A stretch of DNA of 64,000 nucleotides from DASVTR01 sp036382855 (GTDB taxonomy: Bacteria > Acidobacteriota > Blastocatellia > Pyrinomonadales > Pyrinomonadaceae): positions 1 to 64,000 of the forward strand of contig DASVPO010000008.1 in assembly GCA_036382855.1 (NCBI GenBank), read 5' to 3'. Every line of letters starts with the position of its first letter. Within the stretch, counting starts at the first letter, position 1. The position numbers and the translations under genes were made by a program. Below are positions 33,241 through 42,773 of the stretch, one piece after another. The notes beneath the pieces are model-generated. The model saw only the letters and a program-made list of their open reading frames with translations, searched no databases and was not told the origin of the DNA.

Positions 33241-36036
33241 ATGGCTGTTCGTCATCCACCAGAAAATCGCGTGCCGCCTGTCGCTCGTGGCGGGAAAGGG
33301 GCGCGTCGTCCGCGCATCGTTAAGTATACGAACAACGAGCCGGAGCAGGGATTTTTTCGTCGCTGGATGAAGCGCATCTTTCGCCCGCCCGTCATCATCG
33401 CGCTCGTCTTCCTGACGACCGTCACCATCGGCATCTTAGGCTACTACTGGGTCGTCTTCTCAAAACGCATTGACAAGCTGCTCAACGGCGAAGTCTTCAC
33501 ACGTTCGGCTGGCATCTACGCCGCGCCGAAAGAGTTGCGCGCCGGTGAAAATATCTCTATGGAGGATTTGCTGGCTTACCTGAAGCGCGCAGGCTACGTA
33601 GAGGAAACGCAGCAGGCCGATAGCGCACGCGGGCGTTATAAAGTGAACGGCCAGACGCTTGAAATCAGGCCGAGTTCGGCTGCTCCCGTTGACGGCGAGT
33701 TGAGGTTTGCGCCGCTCAAAGTGCAGTTTGCGCGCGGCGGCAAGTCAATCTCTACGATTAACGATTTACAGAAGGGAACGAGCTACCAGAAAGCACAACT
33801 TGAGCCGGAGTTGATTAGCTCCGTGACGGGGCGCGAGCGCTCCAAACGAAAAATCGTCGGCTTTCAAGACCTGCCCAAGCATCTCATAGACGCCATCACG
33901 ACGACCGAAGACCGTTCTTTCTTTCAACACTACGGCGTCAACTTTCGCGGCATCCTGCGCGCCTTCGTGCGACGCTACGACGCAGACCCAAACTCTCCGA
34001 TTGCACGACAGGGCGGCTCAAGCATCACACAGCAGCTCGTCAAAAATCTGCTGCTCTCGCCTGAGCGTTCATGGCGGCGCAAGCTTTCCGAAGCCTACAT
34101 GTCCGTTATCCTTGAGACGCGTTTGACGAAAGAGCAAATCTTCGCTCTCTATTGCAACGAAGTCTATCTGGGCCAACAGTCGGGATTTTCCATCAACGGT
34201 TTCGGCGAAGCGGCCGACGCCTATTTCAATAAGGATGTCACGAACCTGACGCTCGCCGAATCAGCCTTCCTCGCCGGAATCATACGCAGCCCGAATCGCT
34301 ATAACCCTTATCGTGATTTAAGCACAGCGACGGCGCGGCGAAATCAGGTTTTGGATTCGATGGTCGAGACGGGCGCTATCACGCCGGAGCAGGCAGAGAA
34401 GGCGAAGGCCGAACCTTTGAAGCTCGCCAGCGCGCGAGGCCGCATAGATGCATCGGATGCGCCCTACTTTGCAGACTACGTGCAGAATCAACTGGGCGAC
34501 ATCATCGCGGGCCAGAGCGCAGCAGAACACTTGCGCATCTACACGACCATTGACATGGACTTGCAGCGCGCAGCCTATCAGGCCGTGACGAAGCAACTCA
34601 ACTCGCTCGACAAAGTTTTCGCGAAGCGAAAGATTGAGCCGGGCACTTTGCAGGCGTCGCTCGTCGCTATGAACGCGAAGACGGGCGAGATAGTGGCGAT
34701 GGTCGGCGGGCGTGATTATTCCAAGAGCCAGCTTAATCGTGCGACCGACGCGCATCGCCAGCCCGGCAGCGTCTTCAAGCCCTTCGTCTATGCGACAGCC
34801 CTCAACACTGCCTACGACCCGACGCCGCGCGTCATTACGCCCGCCACCATCTACAAGGATGAACCCAAGACATTCAACTACGGCAATCAGGAATACTCGC
34901 CCGGCAACATGGGCGAGAAGTATTCTCATCAGCCCGTCACGCTGCGCGACGCTTTAGTGAAGAGCCTGAACGTCGTAACGGTTGATGTCGCGATGGAAGT
35001 GACCATCGGGCGCGTGATGAGTCTGGCGGATAAGGCTGGCATCCCGAAGCCGAAGAAAGCCTATCCGGCGATGGCGCTCGGCGCACACGAGGCCACGCCT
35101 CTTGAGATGGCTTCGGCCTACACCTCTTTCGCAAACCTCGGCACGCACACAACGCCCGTCGCCATTAATCGCATCACGACCGGCAAGGGCGTCACGGTCG
35201 CCGCGCCCGTCGGGCAAAAGAATGAAGTGATGCGGCCCGAAGTCGCCTACGTGATGACATCGTTTATGAAGGATGTCGTCAATCGCGGGACGGCCGCGAA
35301 GGTCAGCGCGTGGGGTTTGAAGAACGTTGCCGGCCGCAGCGGCATCGCCGGAAAGACCGGCACATCACGCGACGGCTGGTTTGCTGGCTACACCCCAAAC
35401 ATCGTCTGCGTCGTCTGGGTCGGCTTCGACGACAATTCCCAACTCGGCATCACCGGCGCCGATTCCGCGCTCCCCATCTGGGCAGACTTTATGAACGCGG
35501 CCCTCGCCGCACATCCTGAGTGGAACGGCGACTGGAAGATGCCCGAAAACATTCGCGAGGTCGAGATAGACACGACAACGGGCGAGCCTGCCACGCCCGA
35601 GAGCACCAGCAAGCGCCTCGAACTCTTCATCAACGGCACAGCGCCGTCTTCCGCCAACACGGAAGAAGTGACCGACGAACTGCCAGCGGCGGAGACAGAG
35701 CCGGGCACGGAGATGCCGGTAGCGCCGCCGCAATACGACTACGAGCCTGCGCCCTCAACCGATGCTCTGCCGCCAGATGGTGCGTCCCGCAGAGGTGCGC
35801 CGCCGAGGCAGGACAGCCGTGGTGCGCCCGACGACGACGCGCGCTTTGACGGCACTATCACGCTCGACATAGACCCGACCACAGGACTCATCGCAGACCC
35901 TTCGGTCTGCCCCGTTATCCGCTCCAAGACTTTCAGCATCGGGCAGGAGCCGCGCCGTTATTGCGGCCCCGAGTATCACAACGGCAAGACTGTTCAGCCT
36001 TCCGCGACACGCCCGCGCGTCGTCAGGCCGCAATAG
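33241..36036 (+). CDS. Bifunctional penicillin-binding protein 1A
   Basis: This class A PBP makes peptidoglycan outside the inner membrane. After a basic cytoplasmic start and one membrane helix (about residues 52-75) there is a UB2H-like segment (GIYAAPKELRAGE...). The GT51 domain has TTEDRSFFQHYG (catalytic E223) and QGGSSITQQLVKNLLL. The transpeptidase domain has S510 and K513 in QPGSVFKPF, SLN near 574, and K705TGT in AGKTGTSRDGWFAGY. A long Pro/Glu/Ser-rich tail (about 790-931) is probably disordered. Only T7 separates the ATG from a GTGATGA hairpin, so no ribosome site is visible; a downstream start would still leave the membrane helix intact. Confidence 0.92.
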   Translation: MAVRHPPENRVPPVARGGKGARRPRIVKYTNNEPEQGFFRRWMKRIFRPPVIIALVFLTTVTIGILGYYWVVFSKRIDKLLNGEVFTRSAGIYAAPKELRAGENISMEDLLAYLKRAGYVEETQQADSARGRYKVNGQTLEIRPSSAAPVDGELRFAPLKVQFARGGKSISTINDLQKGTSYQKAQLEPELISSVTGRERSKRKIVGFQDLPKHLIDAITTTEDRSFFQHYGVNFRGILRAFVRRYDADPNSPIARQGGSSITQQLVKNLLLSPERSWRRKLSEAYMSVILETRLTKEQIFALYCNEVYLGQQSGFSINGFGEAADAYFNKDVTNLTLAESAFLAGIIRSPNRYNPYRDLSTATARRNQVLDSMVETGAITPEQAEKAKAEPLKLASARGRIDASDAPYFADYVQNQLGDIIAGQSAAEHLRIYTTIDMDLQRAAYQAVTKQLNSLDKVFAKRKIEPGTLQASLVAMNAKTGEIVAMVGGRDYSKSQLNRATDAHRQPGSVFKPFVYATALNTAYDPTPRVITPATIYKDEPKTFNYGNQEYSPGNMGEKYSHQPVTLRDALVKSLNVVTVDVAMEVTIGRVMSLADKAGIPKPKKAYPAMALGAHEATPLEMASAYTSFANLGTHTTPVAINRITTGKGVTVAAPVGQKNEVMRPEVAYVMTSFMKDVVNRGTAAKVSAWGLKNVAGRSGIAGKTGTSRDGWFAGYTPNIVCVVWVGFDDNSQLGITGADSALPIWADFMNAALAAHPEWNGDWKMPENIREVEIDTTTGEPATPESTSKRLELFINGTAPSSANTEEVTDELPAAETEPGTEMPVAPPQYDYEPAPSTDALPPDGASRRGAPPRQDSRGAPDDDARFDGTITLDIDPTTGLIADPSVCPVIRSKTFSIGQEPRRYCGPEYHNGKTVQPSATRPRVVRPQ

Positions 36037-36072
36037 TTTTGCGCTCCTTCGCCGGATGCCTTTACTTAATAG

Positions 36073-37032
36073 ATGATGTTTGCCGTCCGTCAACAATCTG
36101 CTGCGACGTTCTTTGTCATCGTTGCTTGGCTGCTGCTATCGGGCTCTTTGCGTGCTCAGGCGCAAGGGGACGCGCCGTCGCCGCAGGCGGAGATTAAGCT
36201 CAACGCGCTGGTGCTGGACAAAGACGGGCGGGTCTTGGCGGACGTTCGTCAGGAGGATTTGCAACTCACGGATAACGGAGAGCCGCAGACGATTCTCTCT
36301 CTGGAGAAGGATACGAGGCCGTTGCGCATCGCGCTCATCGTTGATAACACAGGCTCTCTGCGCACGCAGTTCAGAGAAGTCATAGAGGCCGTCAAAACAA
36401 TCATCAATACAAAAGCGCCGACTGACGAGATTGCTCTGGTCCGCTTCGTTGATAGCGAGCAGATTAACATCCTACAGGATTTCACCGCCGACAAGTCTGT
36501 GCTGCTCGACGCCGTTAAATATCTTGTCATTGATAAGGGGCAGTCGGCAGTCATTGATGCCGTCTATCTCACTGCTTTCAAACTCGCAACCGGGTGGACT
36601 CCGAAAACGCAACGCGCGGCCATTGTCCTCATCACGGACGGTGAAGACCGTTCCAGTTATTATAAGCCCGACGATTTATTGAAGGTGCTGCGCGATATGG
36701 GCATACAGGTTTTCACCGTCGGCCTACCGGGCGAGTTGGATAAGGAGGGCGGGTTTGTCAGGAAGTCGCCGCGCGCATTGGCCGAAGAGTTGTTGACCAA
36801 ACTCGCGGAGCGGACGGGCGGGCGCACTCTCTTTACAAAGTCAACGAAAGACCTGCCGCCGGTTATCGAACAACTACTGTCGAGCCTGCGCACGCAGTTT
36901 CTCATCGGCTACACGCTTAATCCGAAGCCGAAGAGCGGTTCTTATCGTCAGGTAAAAGTTAAACTCACGGACGCGACAAAGCGCGACAAGCGCGTCGTCA
37001 TCACACGCCCCGGCTATCTCTCGCCACGCTAG
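36073..37032 (+). CDS. Exported VWFA-related protein (acidobacterial type)
   Basis: A signal peptide (FFVIVAWLLLSGSLRAQA) precedes an N-terminal beta domain (IKLNALVLDKDGRVLADVRQ, then LQLTDNGEPQTILSL). A von Willebrand A domain follows with a MIDAS-like DNTGS (D, T, S ligands), VLITDGEDRSS and the late QFLIGYTLNPKPKSGSYRQV. This layout matches the 'VWFA-related Acidobacterial domain' family, which is abundant in Acidobacteriota. A role in adhesion or protein binding is inferred. ATG 36076 is an alternative start. It lies 36 nt after the PBP1A gene and may share its transcript. Confidence 0.9.
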   Translation: MMFAVRQQSAATFFVIVAWLLLSGSLRAQAQGDAPSPQAEIKLNALVLDKDGRVLADVRQEDLQLTDNGEPQTILSLEKDTRPLRIALIVDNTGSLRTQFREVIEAVKTIINTKAPTDEIALVRFVDSEQINILQDFTADKSVLLDAVKYLVIDKGQSAVIDAVYLTAFKLATGWTPKTQRAAIVLITDGEDRSSYYKPDDLLKVLRDMGIQVFTVGLPGELDKEGGFVRKSPRALAEELLTKLAERTGGRTLFTKSTKDLPPVIEQLLSSLRTQFLIGYTLNPKPKSGSYRQVKVKLTDATKRDKRVVITRPGYLSPR

Positions 37033-37285
37033 TCAGCCTTTCGCACAGTCGTTTGTGTCCTCAATAGTTCACGCATGTGATGCGGTTAAAGGACAGTTCA
37101 ACGTCTCCGAATTTTCGAGCCGTTGAGAATGCACAGCAAAAGCGAAAATTCACCTCTCGCTCATCTTGGGCCTCCGAGTTGCATAGCCAACCGCGATTGA
37201 TTCATCTCACTAACCTCAGTGAAGAGAGTTCAATTACTCACAACCTCAAGTAGAAGTTAACCTCAGTTCATGGAGAACAAAGAAA

Positions 37286-37708
37286 ATGAAAAACTCAAAC
37301 TCACGACACCTCACGTCGTCGCACATCTCTGTCTACCGTCGTCCGGCGCTCGGAGCAGCGATTCTCACAATCATGCTGGGCCTGCTCGCCACGAACCTCT
37401 TCAACGTGCGCGCACAGAATCAGCCGCAGACTAACGACAGAGCCGCTCAGGAATCCTCACGGTTAAGTAAACAATCGCCCCTGGCCTCGCAGCCGGTGAT
37501 CGCCAACTGGCCCAACCTCGGACGCCGCCGCACGACCTTTGATGAGTATCTCTTCTCGTTCAGAGGAAACGAAAGATTGTCAGCCGAAGTTGTGCCTGTC
37601 AGAGGCGAAGGCGGTCAGCCGACGAACGTCATCGTCATCTATAACAATGACGGAACCGTTCGTGTCTGCATCGGCAAGGCATCAGCCTGCAAAGAGTTGA
37701 TGAGCTAA
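37286..37708 (+). CDS. Small exported protein, unknown function
   Basis: The 140-residue protein has a basic N-terminus and a membrane-export segment (GAAILTIMLGLLATNLFNVRA, listed here by region about 24-44). The mature part is soluble with RRTTFDEYLFSFRGNERL and NVIVIYNNDGTVRVCIG, and two Cys near the C-terminus (CIGKASAC) that could form a disulfide. I recognise no family. A GGAG site lies 12 nt before the ATG. The 250 nt before the gene show no other ORF. Confidence 0.65.
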   Translation: MKNSNSRHLTSSHISVYRRPALGAAILTIMLGLLATNLFNVRAQNQPQTNDRAAQESSRLSKQSPLASQPVIANWPNLGRRRTTFDEYLFSFRGNERLSAEVVPVRGEGGQPTNVIVIYNNDGTVRVCIGKASACKELMS

Positions 37709-37991
37709 GCCGTGAAGCTTTCGCCTCACAAAGCTTCAGCCAGAACGGACTCAGGCGTGCGCGCCACTCTCCCCACCCGCGCCTGAGTCCGCCTCACACC
37801 TTTATCCGAACCACTCAACGCAAATCTTTTTCTTGCCAATTAACCTCACTTGGACGACAATCAAACCGCTCGCGACCATCATCGAAGCACATCGCCCGTT
37901 AGCCGTCCCGTCATCCTTTATCCGTTGAGATTTTGTAGAAGAAGATGCGCGGGCAGCCAATCAGACCGGCGTTCTTCAGGGAGGTGTAATT

Positions 37992-38651
37992 GTGCTACAC
38001 GAAAGACCGGCCGCTCTGTCTTCCGCAACAAGACGCACGCGCCTTTTCCTTCTCTTCGTCGCTGCTTTGCTCTGCTGCACACAGCCTACGCTCGCGCAGT
38101 CCGGCCGCAACCGTAAAGAGAGAACAGCACGGCCCGCTCCCGTCGTCGTCGAACCACAAACGGAAACAGCCGTCGAGCCGCAGATAACGCAAGCGCCCGT
38201 CGCCATCACCTCCGTCATCGTCGCCGGAGACATCGTTCACGATTCAGACTATTTTCGCTCCAACTACGTTGACATTGCTGTCAAAGCCTGCATAAACAGG
38301 TTCAAGGAAGGCCCCATGCTCAACGCCGTCAAAGGCGGCAAGCTGAAACGCAAAGAGGCCATCGCATGGGCCAAAAAAGAGACAGCCGCCTACGTCCTCT
38401 GGCTCGAAATCCGCGTCGTAGACATCAATATGTGGGGCGATGACGCCATCCCCTACATCAAGTATTTCGTCTTCAAGCCGCAGACCGCCGAACTCCTCAC
38501 CGAAGGACAGGTCGAACCCGGCAATCAAAATGTCAGACTCAACGGCGCACGCATTCCCACCGTCAGGCAGCGAAGAATAAGCGCAAGCTTCGAACTCGAA
38601 ATAGGCGGCCAGAAGGTCGCAGACCAAGTCAGACGCAAGCTACACTATTAA
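37992..38651 (+). CDS. Exported protein of unknown function
   Basis: The start is GTG 37992 with an excellent ribosome site (GGGAGGTG, 7-nt spacing). A signal peptide (LFLLFVAALLCCTQPTLA) is cut before QSGRN. A Pro/Glu/Thr-rich linker follows, then a folded domain from about residue 72 (AITSVIVAGDIVHDSDYFRS ...) to the end with mixed alpha/beta character (YVLWLEIRVVDINMWGDD). I do not recognise the family. The convergent IscU-like gene lies 49 nt downstream. Confidence 0.68.
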   Translation: MLHERPAALSSATRRTRLFLLFVAALLCCTQPTLAQSGRNRKERTARPAPVVVEPQTETAVEPQITQAPVAITSVIVAGDIVHDSDYFRSNYVDIAVKACINRFKEGPMLNAVKGGKLKRKEAIAWAKKETAAYVLWLEIRVVDINMWGDDAIPYIKYFVFKPQTAELLTEGQVEPGNQNVRLNGARIPTVRQRRISASFELEIGGQKVADQVRRKLHY

Positions 38652-38700
38652 ACGACTACAACCTTAAACCCTTCTCACCTTCCATCGCGCGCCTTAAACC

Positions 38701-39063
38701 TTAATCCGTTACTACCTCAAGCGCCGCACGCAGTGTTTCGATTGCCAAGGCCGCTGCGTGTTGCTTACGCGCGGGCAGCCCGTCAAGCGCACGCACGATG
38801 TCAGCGCGCGTCAACATCTCCGCCTCATCTAACGTCATCCCCGTCAACATCTCCGCCAGCGCAGAACCACACGCCAGCGTCGGCGCGCAACCGTATGCGA
38901 GGAAACGCGCCTCCTCTATCAGATTGCCGCGCACACGCAAACTAAGCCGCAGGCGGTCGCCACAGACAGGGTTCACACTTTCAGCGACAGCGTTTGCGTC
39001 CGGCAGTTCGCCAGCATGACGCGGGTGGGCCAGATGGTCTTTAAGGATTTCGGAATAGGGCAA
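38701..39063 (-). CDS. IscU/NifU-like scaffold protein lacking the third ligand Cys
   Basis: The start MPYSEILKDHLAHPRHAGEL and the motif NPVCGDRL (C34) are typical of Fe-S scaffold IscU. The second region reads YGCAPTLACGS, giving C59 and an extra C65. The third IscU Cys, normally in a K(V)HC context, is replaced by Ala (QHAAALAIETL). It may still help assemble or carry clusters with a different ligand set. It begins with TTG at 39063, which aligns with the usual IscU N-terminus. The cysteine desulfurase gene lies upstream on the same strand, separated by a hairpin. Confidence 0.85.
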   Translation of the reverse strand: MPYSEILKDHLAHPRHAGELPDANAVAESVNPVCGDRLRLSLRVRGNLIEEARFLAYGCAPTLACGSALAEMLTGMTLDEAEMLTRADIVRALDGLPARKQHAAALAIETLRAALEVVTD

Positions 39064-39067
39064 GGTT

Positions 39068-39144
39068 GGGTTTCAAATCTCAGATTTCACGTTTGAAGTC
39101 TCAGGCTCAAAGCAAACTTGAAACCTGAAATTTCCAACATGAAA
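39068..39144. repeat. Tandem-word hairpin, AGATTTC/GTTTCAA family (copy 2, degenerate)
   Basis: The left arm has TTTCAAATCTCAGATTTCACG and the right arm CTTGAAACCTGAAATTT; pairing is imperfect. It lies directly between the cysteine desulfurase stop (TGA ending at 39146) and the IscU-like start. Confidence 0.65.
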
Positions 39145-39145
39145 C

Positions 39146-40369
39146 TCATGCTTTCAACACCTGACATTCACGCTCAGCCAGCGCCTTTTGGTAAAGCGGC
39201 GAGAGGCGACGCAGATTTTCAACCGCGCGCGGCAGCACTTCCAGCACGTAGGCGACATCCTCCTCCGTGTTGTCTTTGCCGAAGCTGAAGCGTACGGAAC
39301 CGCGCGCCAGTTCGTCGTTGTGTCCGAGTGCGCTTATCACGGGCGAAGGCTCAAGCGAACCTGAAGAACACGCAGAGCCTGTCGAGACGGCTATTCCCTG
39401 CATGTCAAGATTAATCAACAATCCCTCGCCTTCGATGTAGCGAAAAGAGATGTTTGACAAATGCGGCAGCCGCCGCTCGCGATGACCGTTGAAAACGACA
39501 TGCTCAATCGTTTGCGAAACTCCGGCCTCAAACTGGTCACGCAGACGACGAAGATGTTCGACGTGTTCGTCCAACTCTGCCAGCGCCAGCCTCGCCGCTT
39601 CGCCATACGCGACGATGCCCGCGACCGATTCCGTGCCCGCGCGACGTTCGCGTTCCTGATGCCCGCCGACAATCTGTGCCGTCAGGCGCACGCTGCGACG
39701 CATGTACAGAGCGCCCGTGCCCTTCGGCGCGTAAAGCTTATGCGCAGACATCGTCAACAAGTCGCAGCCCAACTCTTCGACATCCACACGCATCCGTCCT
39801 GCGGCCTGCGTCGCATCCGTATGCAGCCAGAGATGACGACGACCCTCTGCGCGCAGTTCGCGCACGTGCGCGCCAATCTCAGCGACGGGTTGAATCGTCC
39901 CAATCTCGTTGTTAGCGAGCATCACTGTTATCAAAACGGTCTCCGGCCTCAAGGCCGCGCGCACATCTTCAACGCGCACGATGCCGTCTTCATAAACGGG
40001 CAGCCGTGTAATTTCCCAGCCCTCTTTCTCCAACACGTCGCAGATGCCGCGCACGGACGGGTGCTCTATCTGTGAAGTGATGATATGACGGCCGTGGGCC
40101 GCTGCCGCTCCGGCCAGCCCGCGTATCGCAAGGTTGTTGGCCTCCGTGCCGCCGGAAACGAAAGTGATTTCATTAGGAGCCGCGCCGACGAGCGTTGCCA
40201 CCTCGCGCCGCGCACGGTCAACCGCCGCACGCGCTTCCTGACCGAAGTAGTGCACGCTCGAAGCGTTGCCGTACTTCTCCGTCAAATACGGCAGCATCGC
40301 TTCGATGACACGACGGTCAACGGGCGTCGTCGCGCTGTTGTCCAGATAAACTCTGCGTAGCTTGGTCAT
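39146..40369 (-). CDS. iscS: Cysteine desulfurase (IscS/NifS type)
   Basis: This PLP enzyme takes sulfur from cysteine for Fe-S cluster and tRNA thiolation. The N-terminus RRVYLDNSATTPVD, the PLP lysine in SAHKLYAPKG and the active Cys loop TGSACSSGSLEPS are all present. HTDATQAAG and RVRFSFGKDNTEED-type segments complete the group I pattern. The 407-residue length is normal. The IscU-like gene directly downstream fits its role as sulfur donor to a scaffold, though no iscR, hscA or fdx is here. Confidence 0.95.
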   Translation of the reverse strand: MTKLRRVYLDNSATTPVDRRVIEAMLPYLTEKYGNASSVHYFGQEARAAVDRARREVATLVGAAPNEITFVSGGTEANNLAIRGLAGAAAAHGRHIITSQIEHPSVRGICDVLEKEGWEITRLPVYEDGIVRVEDVRAALRPETVLITVMLANNEIGTIQPVAEIGAHVRELRAEGRRHLWLHTDATQAAGRMRVDVEELGCDLLTMSAHKLYAPKGTGALYMRRSVRLTAQIVGGHQERERRAGTESVAGIVAYGEAARLALAELDEHVEHLRRLRDQFEAGVSQTIEHVVFNGHRERRLPHLSNISFRYIEGEGLLINLDMQGIAVSTGSACSSGSLEPSPVISALGHNDELARGSVRFSFGKDNTEEDVAYVLEVLPRAVENLRRLSPLYQKALAERECQVLKA

Positions 40370-40705
40370 CAGACTCCAAAAACGGCAGCCGGTTTTGCTT
40401 AATCACCCTTAAGTTTTCGCGCTTGCGCCGGTAGCCGATTGTTCATCGCTGAAAGCTGGCTGCTTTCTCGTGCCAACCCGCAAGCCTGCGCACGGCATCA
40501 GAAGCTATCGAGTGCGCGCTAGTTTTGACTGCTCCGAAATGAGTCTAGGCGCGCGGACGCGAGAGCGTCAAGAGACATGAATGAATGCCGCAAGACTCGC
40601 GCGAAAGTGGTAATATCAAACGCGGAATTGCATTGCCCGCTCCCGTAGGTTTCAAACCCGGACTGAGGATGAGCCGGAAACAATTTTGATGTGAAGGGAT
40701 GCCAT
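40370..40705. other. Gene-free divergent intergenic region
   Basis: This 336-nt stretch lies between iscS (minus) and the glycine-zipper gene (plus). It must hold promoters for both. A TAATAT (about 40611-40616) could be a -10 box for the plus gene, without a good -35. I see no ORF, repeat or known RNA. Confidence 0.4.
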
Positions 40706-41758
40706 ATGAAAAATCTGAAACTGCTGCTTGTTGCCTCGCTTGTTTTCACCCTCCTCGCTCTGCCGTCGTTTAACTTGGCGAATGCTCGCAATACGATTGA
40801 CCCTCAGCCGCCTGTCGTCTCGCAGAGCAACGGAGCGCTTGAGCGCGGTTATCGCACTGGATATTCGGACGGCTACCAAGCAGGCTATCGCGATTCCGTG
40901 CAGCGGGCCGCGCGCGACTATCGCAACAAGGAAGACTACCAGCGCGGCGACCGCGCCTATGCTCCCTCTTACGGCGCGATTGAAGATTACCGCGACGGCT
41001 ACCAGCAAGGCTTCGAGGTCGGCTACGCCGACGGCTACGAACGTCGTACCTTCAAATCCGACATTCCCAACGGCCTCTCAAGACGCGATCCTGCAAACAC
41101 ACAGGACGACGATGATGCAAGCGCAGGCATCAGCACAAGCACCAGTACCGGCTCTACAAATTCGACGAGCGGCAACAACAACAGCAACAATACAGGCCCC
41201 GGCATGAGCGGCGGCATCTACGACATTCCCGCCAACACCGTGATGAGAGTCGAACTGCTGACCAACCTCTCGACGGAGGCTACGCAGCGCGGCGACCGTT
41301 TTCAGGCGCGCGTGCTTGAGCCGAGCGAGTATGAGGGCGCGATTCTCGACGGGCGCGTCACGCGTGTCAAACGCGCAGGCAAGGTCAGCGGCCGCGCCGA
41401 ACTCCAACTCACCTTCGACCACATACGCTTTACAGATAACCGCGGCGCAAACTTTGAAGCGCAGGTCATCGAAGTCATAGACATGGGCGGCAGCGAGGGC
41501 GTCGGCGATGTTGACGAGGAAGGCGGCGTGAAGGGTAAAAGCACGACGAAGGACGACGTGGCGAAGGTCGGGGCGACGACGGGCATCGGCGCAATCATCG
41601 GCGCGATTGCAGGAGGCGGCAAGGGCGCAGCCATCGGCGCTGCCATCGGCGGCGCAATCGGAACAGGCGGCGTCCTCTCCCAGCGCGGGAAAGACATACG
41701 CATGCCGCAAGGCCAGCAGATGAGAATCCGCACTTCCAGTCAGACGCGCATCCAGTAA
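40706..41758 (+). CDS. Exported protein with Tyr-Asp-Gly repeats and a glycine-zipper tail
   Basis: A signal peptide (LLLVASLVFTLLALPSFNLA) leads to a tyrosine-rich region of about 90 residues. Short units such as RTGYSDGYQAGYRDS and YRDGYQQGFEVGYADGYE repeat the G-Y-x-D/A-G-Y pattern. A Ser/Thr/Asn linker follows. The C-terminal domain (IPANTVMRVELLTNLSTEA...) resembles beta-rich domains of acidobacterial exported proteins. Residues ~290-325 form a glycine zipper (GIGAIIGAIAGGGKGAAIG), which could insert in the outer membrane. No function is known. The start is ATG 40706 with a GGGA site. Confidence 0.78.
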   Translation: MKNLKLLLVASLVFTLLALPSFNLANARNTIDPQPPVVSQSNGALERGYRTGYSDGYQAGYRDSVQRAARDYRNKEDYQRGDRAYAPSYGAIEDYRDGYQQGFEVGYADGYERRTFKSDIPNGLSRRDPANTQDDDDASAGISTSTSTGSTNSTSGNNNSNNTGPGMSGGIYDIPANTVMRVELLTNLSTEATQRGDRFQARVLEPSEYEGAILDGRVTRVKRAGKVSGRAELQLTFDHIRFTDNRGANFEAQVIEVIDMGGSEGVGDVDEEGGVKGKSTTKDDVAKVGATTGIGAIIGAIAGGGKGAAIGAAIGGAIGTGGVLSQRGKDIRMPQGQQMRIRTSSQTRIQ

Positions 41759-41760
41759 CT

Positions 41761-41844
41761 AAGTCCAAAGTCCAGGGTCCAAGGTCCAAAGTCAATCAGC
41801 TTGTTCTTGACTTAGGATCTAGGACCCTGGACTTTGGACTTTAG
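41761..41844. repeat. Tandem-word hairpin, GTCCAAA family (copy 1)
   Basis: The left arm is AAGTCCAAAGTCCAGGGTCC-type words and the right arm GGACCCTGGACTTTGGACTTT. The loop is AATCAGCTTGTTCTTGAC. It starts 2 nt after a stop codon and ends about 13 nt before the next ATG. Confidence 0.9.
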
Positions 41845-41857
41845 GTTTTGGCCTTTC

Positions 41858-42658
41858 ATGCTTATCACCTTACTCACCGATTTCGGAACTACAGACTATT
41901 TCGTCGGTGCGATGAAGGGAGCGATTCTATCCGTCAACCCTGAAGCGCGCATCTTCGACCTCACGCACGAGATTCCGCCGCACGACATTCACGCCGCGGC
42001 CTTCACCCTGCTTGCCTCGTACAAAACTTTTCCGCCTGCGACCATTCACGTCGCCGTCGTTGACCCCGGCGTCGGTTCTTCGCGCCGTCCGCTGCTAGTC
42101 AGTGTCGGCGGGCAGTTTCTCATAGGGCCTGACAACGGCCTCTTCAGCTTTTTCTTCTACAACTACGACGCTTCCGTGCGCGTTTATCACCTGACGAGCG
42201 AGCAATATTTTCGTCATCCTGTGAGCACGACTTTTCATGGGCGCGACATCTTCGCTCCCGTCGCGGGCGCGTTGTCGAAGGGCGTCGGGCCGGAAGAGTT
42301 GGGAACTGAGATTGACGATTACCTCCGTTCCGATTTGAACTTGCCCACACGGAAGGACAAAGACACGATTGAAGCCTCCATCATCCACATAGACCGCTTC
42401 GGCAACTGCATTACGAATCTCACAACTGATGACATCAACGATGAGATGTTTGAACGCGGCGCGCGAATCCTGATTAACGATGTCGAGATTACCGAACTTC
42501 GTCGCTTTTATGCTCAAAAGGATGATGGCTCAGGCAGCTTGTTTGTTATCTGGGGAAGCGCCGGATTTCTGGAAATCGTCGCCTACCTTGATTCCGCTCA
42601 GCGACGTTTGGGAGTCGAACGCGGCCAGCGCTTCCTGCTCATCAGCGCGAAAGAATGA
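41858..42658 (+). CDS. S-adenosyl-L-methionine hydrolase (adenosine-forming, DUF62)
   Basis: The protein (266 residues) has the fluorinase/chlorinase fold of DUF62. The N-terminus ITLLTDFGTTDYFVGAMKG, then THEIPPHDI, VVDPGVGS, IGPDNGLF and FHGRDIFAPVA are the conserved SAM-binding motifs. In this family the Asp-His-Arg triad activates water to split SAM into adenosine and methionine; halogenating members are rarer. The hydrolase is the default call. I start at ATG 41858 because reading upstream only translates the GTCCAAA hairpin arm. Confidence 0.9.
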   Translation: MLITLLTDFGTTDYFVGAMKGAILSVNPEARIFDLTHEIPPHDIHAAAFTLLASYKTFPPATIHVAVVDPGVGSSRRPLLVSVGGQFLIGPDNGLFSFFFYNYDASVRVYHLTSEQYFRHPVSTTFHGRDIFAPVAGALSKGVGPEELGTEIDDYLRSDLNLPTRKDKDTIEASIIHIDRFGNCITNLTTDDINDEMFERGARILINDVEITELRRFYAQKDDGSGSLFVIWGSAGFLEIVAYLDSAQRRLGVERGQRFLLISAKE

Positions 42659-42773
42659 GAGACGAGCTTTCGTTTGTCCGCCTCCTTTCCCAACGCTCCG
42701 CAAGCCGTCACTTGTCACACGTCACACACTTTGCTATCTTCAAAATTACTTCAAACATAAGGACTAGCAGACC

